DNA from: Chromobacterium sphagni
GTDB taxonomy: Bacteria > Pseudomonadota > Gammaproteobacteria > Burkholderiales > Chromobacteriaceae
Length of the DNA: 64,000 bases
Direction: 5' to 3'
NCBI RefSeq assembly: GCF_001855555.1
Contig: NZ_MKCT01000001.1
Span: 62,001 to 126,000 of the forward strand
The stretch's first letter is position 1. Every line of letters starts with the position of its first letter. The translations under genes and the position numbers were made by a program. This document shows, piece after piece, positions 34,350 to 43,004 of the stretch. The notes under the pieces were generated by a model, which worked only from the letters and a program-made list of their open reading frames with translations, had not been told where the DNA came from and did not search any database.

Positions 34350-34364
34350 TGTTACACCGTAACA
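34350..34364 (-). promoter_or_regulatory. Zur-like box 1
   Basis: TGTTACACCGTAACA, a perfect TGTTA-N5-TAACA inverted repeat, equals the core of the gammaproteobacterial Zur consensus (TGTTATANTATAACA). It lies upstream of the zinc GTPase gene. Confidence 0.75.
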
Positions 34365-34370
34365 TATAAA

Positions 34371-34385
34371 TGTTATAACATAACA
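34371..34385 (-). promoter_or_regulatory. Zur-like box 2
   Basis: TGTTATAACATAACA has the same TGTTA-N5-TAACA arms and begins 21 bases after the first box, two helical turns away. Tandem spacing suggests cooperative Zur dimers. Confidence 0.75.
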
Positions 34386-34432
34386 AATATTTCGCCAAGT
34401 CTATCCGAACCCAGGCCCCCACCGCCCGACGG

Positions 34433-35395
34433 TCACGCTTCCGGTAAAGCTTGGCTTCCAGGCCACAACGCCTGTCTGCGTTCGGCGTCGAAGCGTTTGC
34501 AGACAGCCGTCATCCAGTCCGTGAATACTCGGGTCTCCCGCCGCAAGGGATCGCGGCTGAGCAGCATGTAGCGCGCCGGCGACGCCACCCACCGGCCAAA
34601 CACGTCCACCAGCCTGCCGCTCCGCAGCTCATCCCACACCAGCGCGCTGCGCGCCATCGCCACGCCCTGGTGATTCAACGCCATGCCGAGAGCCAGGCTG
34701 GACAGGTTGAACTGCGCGCCGCCCAGCATCGGCAGCCAGTCTGGCCGCTCCGCCGCCAGCCACACGCGCCATTCGGCAAAATCCCCGGCTCCGGCCCATG
34801 GCGAGGCGTCGTGCAGCATCGCGACGCCTGCGATGGATTCGCCGGCGGCGAAGGCCGGATGGCTCGCCAGGTAGGCGGGCGTGGCCACCGGCATCATGTA
34901 TTCGTCCAACAGCGGCCGGGCTTGCGCGATGGCGCAGCACGCGGTGTCGTAGCGGATCGAAATGTCCGCGCCCCCCGGCCCCTCCGCCAGGCCGTCCCAC
35001 GCCTGGAATTCGGCCAGCATGCGCAGCGGCGCGTCCGGCGCCAGGCGCTGAAACTCGGTCAGTCGCGGCATCAGCCAGCACAGCGCGAAGGAAGGCACGC
35101 AGCTGAGCCGCAACGGCGCGGCGTCAGCGCCCAAGCGCGCCAGCGTCCGCTCGATCTCGTCCAGCGACCGGGCCACGGTCTGCAGCAGCACGGTCCCCTT
35201 CTCCGTCAGCGACAGCGCGCGCCGGCCACGCAGGAACAGCCGGTATCCCAGGCGGTCTTCCAGATTGCGGATCTGCTGGCTCACCGCGCCCTGAGTGAGA
35301 TGCAGCTCTTGCGCCGCCCGGGTGAAGTTGAGCAGGCGCCCGGCGGCTTCGAAGCTTTTCAGCGCGCCGAGCACGGAGGAATCGAGCATTGGCAT
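34433..35395 (-). CDS. LysR-type regulator (DsdC/GcvA-like)
   Basis: A 320-residue LTTR divergent from dsdA, the same arrangement as dsdC-dsdA in E. coli. It probably activates D-serine catabolism. The helix-turn-helix is at residues 5-62 ([40 protein letters not shown]). The effector domain starts near 92 ([20 protein letters not shown]), a pattern of the GcvA/DsdC branch. Starts at 35395 (MPMLDSS) or 35389 are both plausible. The 92-base shared interval should hold the operator. Naming it dsdC is reasonable by context but not certain from sequence. Confidence 0.88.
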   Translation of the reverse strand: MPMLDSSVLGALKSFEAAGRLLNFTRAAQELHLTQGAVSQQIRNLEDRLGYRLFLRGRRALSLTEKGTVLLQTVARSLDEIERTLARLGADAAPLRLSCVPSFALCWLMPRLTEFQRLAPDAPLRMLAEFQAWDGLAEGPGGADISIRYDTACCAIAQARPLLDEYMMPVATPAYLASHPAFAAGESIAGVAMLHDASPWAGAGDFAEWRVWLAAERPDWLPMLGGAQFNLSSLALGMALNHQGVAMARSALVWDELRSGRLVDVFGRWVASPARYMLLSRDPLRRETRVFTDWMTAVCKRFDAERRQALWPGSQALPEA

Positions 35396-35487
35396 TAGCC
35401 TGGCTAATGATAGAAGCAGCAATTATCGCTTCCCGCCCGCCGCTTGTCCTTATAGGATTTGCCGGTATCCCACTCTCCGCCGCCGCC

Positions 35488-36816
35488 ATGAGCCAGCACC
35501 TTCCTAGCCCGCTATCCGCCAGACTTCTGTCCAAACAGGCCATGCTATGGCTGAACGACAATGCGGGATCCGCCCCCGTGCCGCCGCAGCCGGCGCCTTC
35601 CGACATAGAGTCCGCCCGCGCCAGGCTGCAACGCTGCCGGGGGCTGCTGGCGAAACTATTTCCGCAGCTGGCCGGCAACGGCGGCGCCATCGAGTCGCCG
35701 CTGCTGCCGCTGGCGAGCCTGCAGCAGGCCCAAGGCAGCGACGCCGCGCGAGAAGGCATGTGGCTGCTCAAGGCCGACCACGCGCTGCCGGTGGCAGGCT
35801 CGATCAAGGCTCGCGGCGGCTTTCACGAGGTATTGGCGCTGGCGGAATCCATCGCCCAGCGCCACGGCCTGCTGGACGAAGCCGGCGACCGCGCCGCGCT
35901 GGCCTCGCCCGCCGCGCGCGAATGCTTCTCCCATCATGCGGTGATGGTCGGCAGCACCGGCAATCTGGGCATGAGCATAGGATTGATCGCCGCGGCATTG
36001 GGATTCCGCGCCGTGGTCCACATGTCGGTGGACGCGAAAGCATGGAAGAAGGAGCGGCTGCGCCGCCACGGCGTGCAAGTGGTGGAACACGCTGGCGACT
36101 ATGCGCAGGCGGTGGCCGCCGGCCGCTCCGCCGCCCTGGCCGACCCGACGACCCACTTCGTCGATGACGAACACTCGCTGGAACTGTTCCTGGGCTACGC
36201 CACCGCTGCCCGGGAACTGGCGGACCAATTGCAGCAGGCCGGCCGCATGGTGGATGCGGCACACCCACTGTTCGTCTACCTGCCCTGCGGCGTCGGCGGC
36301 GCGCCCGGCGGCATCGCCTTGGGACTGAAAACCTTGTTCGGCGAACATGTGCATTGCTTCTTCGCCGAGCCGGCCGCCGCGCCCTGCATGCTAGTGCAAC
36401 TGGCGGCGGGGCTGGGCGCGCCGGTGTCAGTCTACGACATCGGCCTGGACAATCGCACCGAGGCGGACGGGCTGGCGGTGGGTCTGGCCTCCCCGCTGGT
36501 CAGTCCCTTGATGGCCAGCCTGCTCTCCGGCGTGTTTACCGTGGAAGACAGGCAGCTGTTCGCCGCGCTGCTCAGCCTGTTCGAAGCCGAAGGCATCGAG
36601 CTGGAGCCCTCCGCGGCCGCCGGTCTGCCCGGCCCGGCCTGGATCTGCCGCTCGGAAACCGGCCGCGCCTATCTGGATCGCAACGGACTGGGCCATCTGC
36701 TTGCCAACGCCACCCATGTCGTCTGGTCCACCGGTGGTTCGCTGGTGCCGGCCGCCGAACACGTACGCTTCCGTGCCGAAGGCCGCCGACTGCGGGGGGA
36801 TGCCCAGCCCGAATGA
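35488..36816 (+). CDS. dsdA: D-serine ammonia-lyase (D-serine deaminase)
   Basis: A PLP enzyme that converts D-serine to pyruvate and ammonia, detoxifying D-serine and allowing its use as carbon source. The protein is 442 residues, the E. coli length. The PLP-lysine region is [18 protein letters not shown] (Lys near residue 112). The fold-type II motifs [20 protein letters not shown] and [20 protein letters not shown] (phosphate-binding glycine loop) are present. The C-terminus has [17 protein letters not shown]. It is divergent from a LysR gene that probably regulates it. The ATG at 35488 was chosen to match the family N-terminus. Confidence 0.96.
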   Translation: MSQHLPSPLSARLLSKQAMLWLNDNAGSAPVPPQPAPSDIESARARLQRCRGLLAKLFPQLAGNGGAIESPLLPLASLQQAQGSDAAREGMWLLKADHALPVAGSIKARGGFHEVLALAESIAQRHGLLDEAGDRAALASPAARECFSHHAVMVGSTGNLGMSIGLIAAALGFRAVVHMSVDAKAWKKERLRRHGVQVVEHAGDYAQAVAAGRSAALADPTTHFVDDEHSLELFLGYATAARELADQLQQAGRMVDAAHPLFVYLPCGVGGAPGGIALGLKTLFGEHVHCFFAEPAAAPCMLVQLAAGLGAPVSVYDIGLDNRTEADGLAVGLASPLVSPLMASLLSGVFTVEDRQLFAALLSLFEAEGIELEPSAAAGLPGPAWICRSETGRAYLDRNGLGHLLANATHVVWSTGGSLVPAAEHVRFRAEGRRLRGDAQPE

Positions 36817-36923
36817 GAAGGCCAAGCAGGTGGCGAGCGCGCGCAAACAGGCAAATCTGGCCGCCATCGCCGCATGCTTGTCTGCTTTGCGCAACATTCC
36901 GCCCGAAGAAATGATCAACTGCC

Positions 36924-36952
36924 TTGAAACTAGACGACTGGTCTAGTAGTAT
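36924..36952 (+). promoter_or_regulatory. NemR-type promoter with operator filling the spacer
   Basis: TTGAAA (36924-36929) and TAGTAT (36947-36952) are separated by 17 bases. Those 17 bases are the operator CTAGACGACTGGTCTAG (36930-36946). The predicted transcript would begin at or next to the ATG at 36959, so the TetR mRNA is probably leaderless. Confidence 0.7.
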
Positions 36953-36958
36953 CAATCC

Positions 36959-37576
36959 ATGTCACGAGCCAATCACACCGCCGATACCCGTGAGCACCTG
37001 CTTGCCACAGGAGAAGAAATCATTCTGGGCAAGGGCTTTGCCGCTGTCGGCCTGGCGGAAATCCTGTCCAGCGCCGGCGTGCCCAAGGGGTCGTTCTACC
37101 ATTACTTCCAGTCCAAGGAAGGCTATGGCGTGGAGATGCTGCGTCGTTATTTCCTCAACTACGACGAACAGCTGCTTGTACTGCTGCGCCCGGAAACAGG
37201 CCCGGCCCGCGACGCCCTGCTCAAATATTTCGATGGCTGGGTGAACAAGCACCGCTGCGATGCGCAAAGCCATACCTGCCTGGCGGTGAAACTGGCCGCC
37301 GAGGTATCCGACCTGTCCGAGCCGATGCGCGAGGCGCTGGCGGAAGGCATGGCCCGGGTGATGGCGCGGCTGGCCGATGCCATCCGCCGCGGCCAGCAGG
37401 AAGGCAGCCTGTGCGTTCATCTGCCGGCGGACGAACTGGCCGCCAGCCTATACAGCCTGTGGGTGGGAAGCGCCCTGCTGTACAAGGTGCAACGTTCCGG
37501 CCAACCGATGCTCAATGCGCTGAAGCTGACCGAAGCCATGTTGAAGATACCGTCCGCAGTCAGCTGCGGCGGCTAA
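36959..37576 (+). CDS. nemR: TetR-family repressor, NemR-like
   Basis: A 205-residue TetR repressor, likely sensing electrophiles or oxidants. The helix-turn-helix at residues 10-58 reads REHLLATGEEIILGKGFAAV and ILSSAGVPKGSFYHYFQSKE. The ligand domain follows, with Cys at HRCDAQSHTCLAVKLAAEVS resembling the redox Cys region of NemR. It precedes a nitroreductase and an N-ethylmaleimide reductase. An identical 15-base operator TAGACGACTGGTCTA lies before it and before the nitroreductase. There is no ribosome-binding site before the ATG, in keeping with a leaderless transcript. The symbol rests on homology to NemR plus the nemA context. Confidence 0.88.
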   Translation: MSRANHTADTREHLLATGEEIILGKGFAAVGLAEILSSAGVPKGSFYHYFQSKEGYGVEMLRRYFLNYDEQLLVLLRPETGPARDALLKYFDGWVNKHRCDAQSHTCLAVKLAAEVSDLSEPMREALAEGMARVMARLADAIRRGQQEGSLCVHLPADELAASLYSLWVGSALLYKVQRSGQPMLNALKLTEAMLKIPSAVSCGG

Positions 37577-37587
37577 TCCCCTGAATG

Positions 37588-37609
37588 CCCGCTGCGCGCA
37601 GCGGGTTTT
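37588..37609 (+). terminator. Terminator after the TetR gene
   Basis: Perfect self-complementary CCCGCTGCGCGCAGCGGG followed by TTTT. It separates the regulator transcript from the nitroreductase promoter that starts two bases later. Confidence 0.8.
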
Positions 37610-37610
37610 G

Positions 37611-37640
37611 TTGACACAAAAACTAGACGACTGGTCTACT
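37611..37640 (+). promoter_or_regulatory. Nitroreductase promoter overlapped by the same operator
   Basis: A consensus -35 TTGACA (37611-37616), 18-base spacer and TCTACT -10 (37635-37640). The operator TAGACGACTGGTCTA occupies 37624-37638 and so covers the spacer and -10. Repressor binding here should block the nitroreductase-nemA transcript. Confidence 0.75.
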
Positions 37641-37653
37641 AAATGGAGTTGTC

Positions 37654-38394
37654 ATGAACGAAACCTTGCAACTGATGCAGCAACACCGCAGCGTGCGCAG
37701 CTACCAGGACAAGCCCATCGCCGCCGAAACGCTGGACGCGGTGCTGGACGCCGCCTGGAAAGGCCCCACCTCCATCAACGGCCAGCAGGTCTCGCTGGTA
37801 GTGGTGCGAGACGCCGAACGCCGCCAGCGCATCGCCGAGATCGCCGGCGGCCAGCCCTGGATCGCCCAAGCGCCGGTATTCGTCGCCGTGGTGATCGACT
37901 TCCACAAGACCCGCCTGGGCGTGGAAATGGCCGGCGCCGAGCAGGTGATACACAACAGCGTGGAGGCGTTCGCCGTCGGCGCGGTCGATGCCGGCATCGC
38001 GCTGGGCAATATGATGACCGCCGCCCACGCCGCCGGCCTGGGCGTGGTGCCGATCGGCGGCATCCGCCGCGATCCGCAGGCGATGATTGAACTGCTGCAG
38101 CTGCCGGAGCTGACCTTCCCGTTGGTGGGACTGGTGCTGGGCCACACCGATCAGGACGGCGAGCAAAAGCCGCGCCTGCCGCGCGCCAGTTTCGTCCACA
38201 CCGAGCATTACCAGGCCGAAGGCCTCGCCGGCCACATCGCCGACTATGATCGGATCCTGCAGCGCCACTGGCAGGACATTGGCCGCGGCGACGGCGAAGC
38301 GTGGACCAGCAATACCGCCCGCTACTACCGCCAGGTGTACTTCCCCCAGGTGGCGCCGGCCGCGCGCCGCCAGGGCTTCGGATTCGAGCAGTAA
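37654..38394 (+). CDS. NfsA/FRP-type NADPH nitroreductase
   Basis: A 246-residue FMN flavoprotein that reduces nitro compounds, quinones or flavins. The N-terminal FMN-binding motif is HRSVRSYQDKPI. The loop AAWKGPTSINGQQVSLVVV and GLGVVPIGGIRRDPQAMIEL follow, typical of the NfsA/YwcG-type (oxygen-insensitive, NADPH-preferring) group. The C-terminal tail (TARYYRQVYFPQVAPAARRQ) forms part of the active-site lid. GGAG lies ahead of the ATG at 37654. It is the first gene of the operator-controlled operon with nemA 30 bases downstream. Confidence 0.92.
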   Translation: MNETLQLMQQHRSVRSYQDKPIAAETLDAVLDAAWKGPTSINGQQVSLVVVRDAERRQRIAEIAGGQPWIAQAPVFVAVVIDFHKTRLGVEMAGAEQVIHNSVEAFAVGAVDAGIALGNMMTAAHAAGLGVVPIGGIRRDPQAMIELLQLPELTFPLVGLVLGHTDQDGEQKPRLPRASFVHTEHYQAEGLAGHIADYDRILQRHWQDIGRGDGEAWTSNTARYYRQVYFPQVAPAARRQGFGFEQ

Positions 38395-38424
38395 GCCATC
38401 ACCCCATTCTTTGAGGACCAAGAC

Positions 38425-39519
38425 ATGCAAGCCGACAAACTGTTCACGCCGCTGCAAATGGGCGCCGTCACCCTGGCCAACCGCGTGGCGATGGCGCCGC
38501 TGACCCGCCTGCGCAACATCGAGCCGGGCGACGTGCCGGGCCCGCTGGCCAAGGAATACTACCGTCAGCGCGCCAGCGCCGGCCTGATCGTGGCCGAAGG
38601 CACCCACATCTCCGCCACCGCCAAGGGCTATGCCGGCGCGCCCGGCATCTACAGCGAAGAGCAGGTGAGGGCCTGGAGCGAAGTCACCGCGGCCGTGCAT
38701 CGGGACGGCGGCAAGATCGCGCTGCAGCTGTGGCACACCGGCCGCATTTCGCACCGTTCGCTGCAGCCTAACGGCGACGCGCCGGTGGGCCCGTCCGCCA
38801 TCCAGGCCGACAGCCGCACCAATATCCGCGCCGCCGACGGCAGCCTGGTGCGCGAACAGTGCGACACCCCGCGCGCGCTGGAGATCGAGGAAATCGACGA
38901 CATCCTGGAAGACTACCGCCGCGCCACCGACAACGCGCGCCGCGCCGGCTTCGACCTGGTGGAAATCCACGGCGCCCACGGCTATCTGCTGGACCAGTTC
39001 CTGTCGCCGCAAGCCAATGTCCGCACCGACCAGTACGGCGGCAGCGTGGAAAACCGCGCCCGCTTCCTGCTAGAGGTCGTGGACGCGGTGGTGGCGGAAT
39101 GGGACGCCGGCCATGTCGGCATCCGCATCTCGCCGCTGGGCATCTTCAACGGCGTGTCCAACACCGACCAGTTGGAAATGGCGCTGTACCTGGCAGAACA
39201 GCTGGCCAAGCGCAAGCTGGCCTTCCTGCACATTTCCGAACCGGACTGGGCCGGCGGCCCGGCGCTGGACGACGCCTTCCGCGCCGAACTGCGCCAGCGC
39301 TACCCGGGCGTGATCGTCGGCGCCGGCGGCTACACCGCGGAGAAGGCCGAAACGTTGCTGAAGAAAGGCTATATCGACGCTGCCGCCTTCGGCCGCAGCT
39401 ACATCGCCAACCCCGACCTGGTGGAGCGGCTGAAACGCAATGCGCCGCTTAACCCTCCCAAGCCGGAAACCTTCTACGGCGGCGGCGCGGAAGGCTATAC
39501 CGACTACCCCGCGCTATAA
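38425..39519 (+). CDS. nemA: N-ethylmaleimide reductase (old yellow enzyme)
   Basis: NemA is a TIM-barrel FMN enzyme that reduces activated alkenes, maleimides and nitrate esters. The protein is 364 residues. Motifs seen are [40 protein letters not shown] and the substrate-binding pair in [20 protein letters not shown], followed by [20 protein letters not shown]. The C-terminal phosphate-binding segment is [25 protein letters not shown] precedes the start. Downstream of the nitroreductase and under the NemR-type repressor, it completes an electrophile-detoxification operon, as in E. coli nemRA. Confidence 0.96.
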   Translation: MQADKLFTPLQMGAVTLANRVAMAPLTRLRNIEPGDVPGPLAKEYYRQRASAGLIVAEGTHISATAKGYAGAPGIYSEEQVRAWSEVTAAVHRDGGKIALQLWHTGRISHRSLQPNGDAPVGPSAIQADSRTNIRAADGSLVREQCDTPRALEIEEIDDILEDYRRATDNARRAGFDLVEIHGAHGYLLDQFLSPQANVRTDQYGGSVENRARFLLEVVDAVVAEWDAGHVGIRISPLGIFNGVSNTDQLEMALYLAEQLAKRKLAFLHISEPDWAGGPALDDAFRAELRQRYPGVIVGAGGYTAEKAETLLKKGYIDAAAFGRSYIANPDLVERLKRNAPLNPPKPETFYGGGAEGYTDYPAL

Positions 39520-39530
39520 GCTACTCTCCA

Positions 39531-39555
39531 GCCCCGCCGATCCGCGGGGCTTTTT
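39531..39555 (+). terminator. Terminator after nemA
   Basis: GCCCCGC pairs with GCGGGGC across six bases and runs into TTTTT, twelve bases after the nemA stop. Confidence 0.85.
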
Positions 39556-39619
39556 CATTGCGCCGCGACGCTCTCCCCAGGCTACGCCTTCGCCCGCTGT
39601 AGAACAGCTCGACCGCGGC

Positions 39620-40445
39620 GTATCCGGACTCAAGCCGACGCGCGGCCGTGTTTCCGATGGACCCGCGCAGGACGAGGCGATCAATCGCCTGGCCGCGCAG
39701 CTGGACGTGAGCCGTTCGGTGCGCGACAACGCCGCGCTCGTCGACGCGGTGCACGGAGCGGACTGCGCAGGGCCTTTCTCCATCTCAAGGCCCGCTGGCG
39801 GTTATCTTTCGCAAATCGGCGCCGACCCTGGCAATCTGCGCATCGGCGTCATGCCCCATTCCTGGGACGGAAAGCGCACCGCGGCATCCATCCCTCGGCC
39901 ATGTCATGGAAGAAGCGAGCTTCCCTTGGCGCCAGTTCGGCGCTGTCGGCCGTCAACATCGCCGCCCGGGTTGACGACATGGCGGCCGCGATGGAACGCA
40001 AGGTCGATCTGGCGACGCTAAAGCCGCAGACGCTCGTGGTTTATCGAACGGGACGCGAAATCCGTGGAACCGAAATAGTGCGGGCGCTCGATCTGCGCAA
40101 TGCGGTCGCCCGTAGCGTTGCGGCGTTCTTCACGCGCTACGACCTGCTTTTGACGCCGACGTTGCCGGATCTGGCCCCTGCCTATGCAGTTGGCGCGGAA
40201 ACGATGGACGGCCAGCAGTGGACCGAGCGGGTGATGGGCAGTTCGCCTTTCACTCCGGTCTTCAACGCGTCCGGATCGCCGGCCATGTCGGTTCCGCTTT
40301 TTCAGGACGCGGCATCGGGTTTGCCGGTCGGCATGCAGTTCGTCGCGCCGGGCGGGCGGGAGGATGCGCTGTTCCGGATAGCCGGCTAGCTGGAGCGGAG
40401 CTTGCCGCGGGAAGACCGCAGACCCACAGTATGGGCGGGGGAGAA
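39620..40445 (+). pseudogene. Amidase-signature enzyme, decayed
   Basis: Pieces of an amidase remain in several frames: VSGLKPTRGRVSDGP (the segment after the catalytic Ser loop), LRIGVMPHSWDG, HVMEEASFPW in another frame, then ARYDLLLTPTLP-like FFTRYDLLLTPTLPDLAPAY and PFTPVFNASGSPAMSVPLFQ, with GLPVGMQFVAPGGREDALFR. The N-terminal catalytic Lys-Ser-Ser part is missing and frames shift near 39870-39905. A TAG at 40387 interrupts the family end (AG-stop-LERSLPREDRRPTVW, where intact proteins read AGQLE). The gene cannot make active enzyme. It follows nemA's terminator and has no visible promoter. Confidence 0.85.
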
Positions 40446-40773
40446 TGAGCCTCGCCAATGGCGTAACAGGGGAGCGGCGGCGTTCAGCAAGCCGCTATCC
40501 CATTCCGCCAGCCAGGCGGGAGCCTGCTCAAACGTGACAGGGCCATGCCCGGCCACCGCACACCACGCCGGCATCGGAAGTCTCTGGGCGTAGCCATCAA
40601 GGCATATACCAAGCAAGAGGCAGGGAGAACCGTCGCGGCGCGGTGATGACAGTAGGATTTGAAACGCGCTACAGTCTGGGACTGGCCGCCGCCGCAAGCG
40701 GCTCGCCGCGACAACAGGACGCGCTGCACGCCGGCTCCGCCGGCGGCAAGGGCTCCGCACTCAGGAGAACATC
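40446..40773. other. Intergenic region before the S9 peptidase
   Basis: Some 330 bases with no supported gene. A minus-strand frame (40386-40760) is open but has no homology, start site or codon pattern to support it. The S9 peptidase promoter is presumably here; AGGAGAAC at about 40761 is its ribosome-binding site. Confidence 0.5.
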
Positions 40774-42840
40774 ATGAAGACCAAATTGCTCGCCGCCGCT
40801 CTGATGCTGGCCGCGCAATGCCATGCGGCCGACGACCCCTATCTGTGGCTGGAGGCCGTACAAGGCCAGGATGCCCTGCAATGGGTACACCAGCAAAATG
40901 CCACCACCAGCAAAGAAGTGGAACACTGGCAGGATTTCCAGCCCTTGAAACAGGACATCCTGTCCATTCTCAACTCCGGCGCGCGCATCCCCGGCATCGA
41001 GAAGATAGGCGACCGCTACTACAACTTCTGGCGCGACGCAGAACATCCGCGCGGCCTGTGGCGCAGCAGCACGCTGGACGAATACCGCAAGGCCAGCCCG
41101 GCCTGGGAGACCGTGCTGGACCTGGACAAGTTGGCCAAGGATGAAAAGGAAAACTGGGTATGGCAAGGCGCCGACTGCGTCAAGCCGCAGCAAGACCGCT
41201 GCCTGCTCCGCCTGAGCCGCGGCGGCGGCGACGCCGCGGTGGTGAGGGAGTTCGACCTGGCCGGCAAGCGCTTCGTCGGCGACGGTTTCCTGGTGCCGGA
41301 AGCCAAGAGCGAAGTCAACTGGAAAGACCGCGACACGCTGTATGTCAGCACCGATTTCGGCAAGGACACGCTGACCGACTCCGGCTACCCGCGCATCGTC
41401 AAGGAATGGAAGCGCGGCCAGCCGCTGAGCGCCGCCCGCACCCTGTTCGAGGGAAAGCGCACCGACATCTCGGTCAACGCCAGCCATATCGACACCGCCG
41501 GCCATCACTACGACCTGATCAGCCAGGGCACCAGCTTCTTCAGCAATGACACCTATCTGAAGCAGGGCGAACAGTGGCAGAAGCTGGACAAGCCCGGCCA
41601 CGTGGAGGCCGGCTTCTACGGCCCCTGGCTGCTGCTGAAACCCCGCCAGGACTGGAAAGTGGCCGGCCGCCGCTGGAAGTCCGGCAGCCTGCTGGCGATA
41701 CGCGCGGACGACTACCAGCAGGGCAAGCGCGACTTCACCCCGCTGTTCCAACCCACCGCCACCACCTCGCTGTCCAGCAACGCCAGCACCCGCAACGCGC
41801 TGATCCTGACCGTGCTGGACAACGTCAAGAGCCGGCTGGTGGAATGGAAAGTGGTGGACGGCAAATGGCAATCGCGCCAAGTGACCGCGCCAGGCTATGG
41901 CAGCATAGACGTCAGCCCGGTGGACAACGACAGCTCCGACGACTACTTCTTCACCTTCACCGACTTCCTGACGCCGACCACGCTGTCGCTGGCCCATGCC
42001 GGCAGCGACGCGCGCGAGCTGCTGAAACAGCAGCCGGCCTTCTTCGACGCCAGCCGCTACCAGATCAAGCAGTTCTTCGCCCGCTCCGATGACGGCACCA
42101 AAGTGCCCTATTTCGTGGTGGCGCGCAAAGACCTGAAACTGAACGGCAAGAACCCCACCCTGCTCTACGGCTACGGCGGCTTTGAAGTGTCGATGACGCC
42201 CTACTACAGCGGCACTTTGGGCAAGGCGTGGCTGGAGAAGGGCGGCGTCTACGCGCTGGGCAATATCCGCGGCGGCGGCGAATACGGCCCGGCCTGGCAC
42301 GAGGCGGCGCGCAAGCAGCATCGGCAAAAAGCCTACGACGACTTCTCGTCGATCGCCAGGGATCTCGCGCGCCGCGGCATCGCCGACGCGCATCATCTGG
42401 GCATCAAAGGCGGCAGCAACGGCGGCTTGCTGATGGGCGTGATGCTGACCAAGTACCCGCAGCTGTTCAACGCCATTGTCTGCCAGGTGCCGCTGCTGGA
42501 CATGAAGCGCTTCAACAAGCTGCTGGCCGGCGCCAGCTGGATGGATGAATACGGCAATCCGGACAAGCCTTCCGACTGGGCCTATATCCGCAAGTACTCG
42601 CCGTACCAGAACATCCGCCGGGGCACACCGTATCCGGCCACGCTGTTCGTCACCTCGACGCTGGACGACCGCGTCCACCCCGGCCACGCCCGCAAGATGT
42701 TCGCCGCCATGAAGCAGATCGGCGCCGACGTCCGCTATTACGAGCGCACCGAGGGCGGCCACGGCGCGGCGGCCAACCACGACGAGGAAGCGCGCATCGC
42801 CGCGATGGAATACGCCTTCCTGTGGAAACAGCTGCGCTGA
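40774..42840 (+). CDS. Secreted prolyl-oligopeptidase-family serine peptidase (S9A)
   Basis: A 688-residue exported S9 peptidase. The signal peptide is MKTKLLAAALMLAAQCHA, cleaved before DDPYLWLEA. An N-terminal beta-propeller (about 60-400) restricts access to short peptides. The alpha/beta-hydrolase domain carries the catalytic Ser at about residue 548 in KGGSNGGLLMG. Asp is near 631 in STLDDRVHPGH, and His near 663 in TEGGHGAAANHDEE. The conserved propeller-hydrolase junction LLYGYGGFEVSMTPYYSG is intact. It stands alone with its own terminator. The substrate is likely proline-containing oligopeptides in the periplasm or outside. Confidence 0.93.
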   Translation: MKTKLLAAALMLAAQCHAADDPYLWLEAVQGQDALQWVHQQNATTSKEVEHWQDFQPLKQDILSILNSGARIPGIEKIGDRYYNFWRDAEHPRGLWRSSTLDEYRKASPAWETVLDLDKLAKDEKENWVWQGADCVKPQQDRCLLRLSRGGGDAAVVREFDLAGKRFVGDGFLVPEAKSEVNWKDRDTLYVSTDFGKDTLTDSGYPRIVKEWKRGQPLSAARTLFEGKRTDISVNASHIDTAGHHYDLISQGTSFFSNDTYLKQGEQWQKLDKPGHVEAGFYGPWLLLKPRQDWKVAGRRWKSGSLLAIRADDYQQGKRDFTPLFQPTATTSLSSNASTRNALILTVLDNVKSRLVEWKVVDGKWQSRQVTAPGYGSIDVSPVDNDSSDDYFFTFTDFLTPTTLSLAHAGSDARELLKQQPAFFDASRYQIKQFFARSDDGTKVPYFVVARKDLKLNGKNPTLLYGYGGFEVSMTPYYSGTLGKAWLEKGGVYALGNIRGGGEYGPAWHEAARKQHRQKAYDDFSSIARDLARRGIADAHHLGIKGGSNGGLLMGVMLTKYPQLFNAIVCQVPLLDMKRFNKLLAGASWMDEYGNPDKPSDWAYIRKYSPYQNIRRGTPYPATLFVTSTLDDRVHPGHARKMFAAMKQIGADVRYYERTEGGHGAAANHDEEARIAAMEYAFLWKQLR

Positions 42841-42850
42841 CTCCGCTTAC

Positions 42851-42874
42851 AACCCCGCCGCGGCGGGGTTTTTT
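42851..42874 (+). terminator. Terminator after the S9 peptidase
   Basis: A perfect palindrome AACCCCGCCGCGGCGGGGTT followed by further T residues to 42874, ten bases after the stop. Confidence 0.9.
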
Positions 42875-42916
42875 CTGCTTGCAGCCGGCGGCAGGCCTAG
42901 GAGAGACCGATGCAAT

Positions 42917-42944
42917 TTGAATGACCTGCAGCAGCTCCTATAAT
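42917..42944 (+). promoter_or_regulatory. Sigma-70-type promoter of the kinase operon
   Basis: TTGAAT (42917-42922), 16-base spacer, TATAAT (42939-42944). A GC-rich hairpin (AGGCCCCCC/GGGGGCCT, about 42952-42971) lies in the short leader before the ribosome-binding site AGGAG at about 42993. Confidence 0.65.
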
Positions 42945-43004
42945 GAAGCACAAGGCCCCCCCAGGGGGCCTGCACCTCCTTGATCCCTCTTCAGGAGCGG
43001 CAAC

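Noticed and set aside
40386-40760. Minus-strand 124-codon frame before the S9 peptidase
   Set aside because: Arg/Pro-rich with no homology; overlaps the amidase remnant and the peptidase leader.
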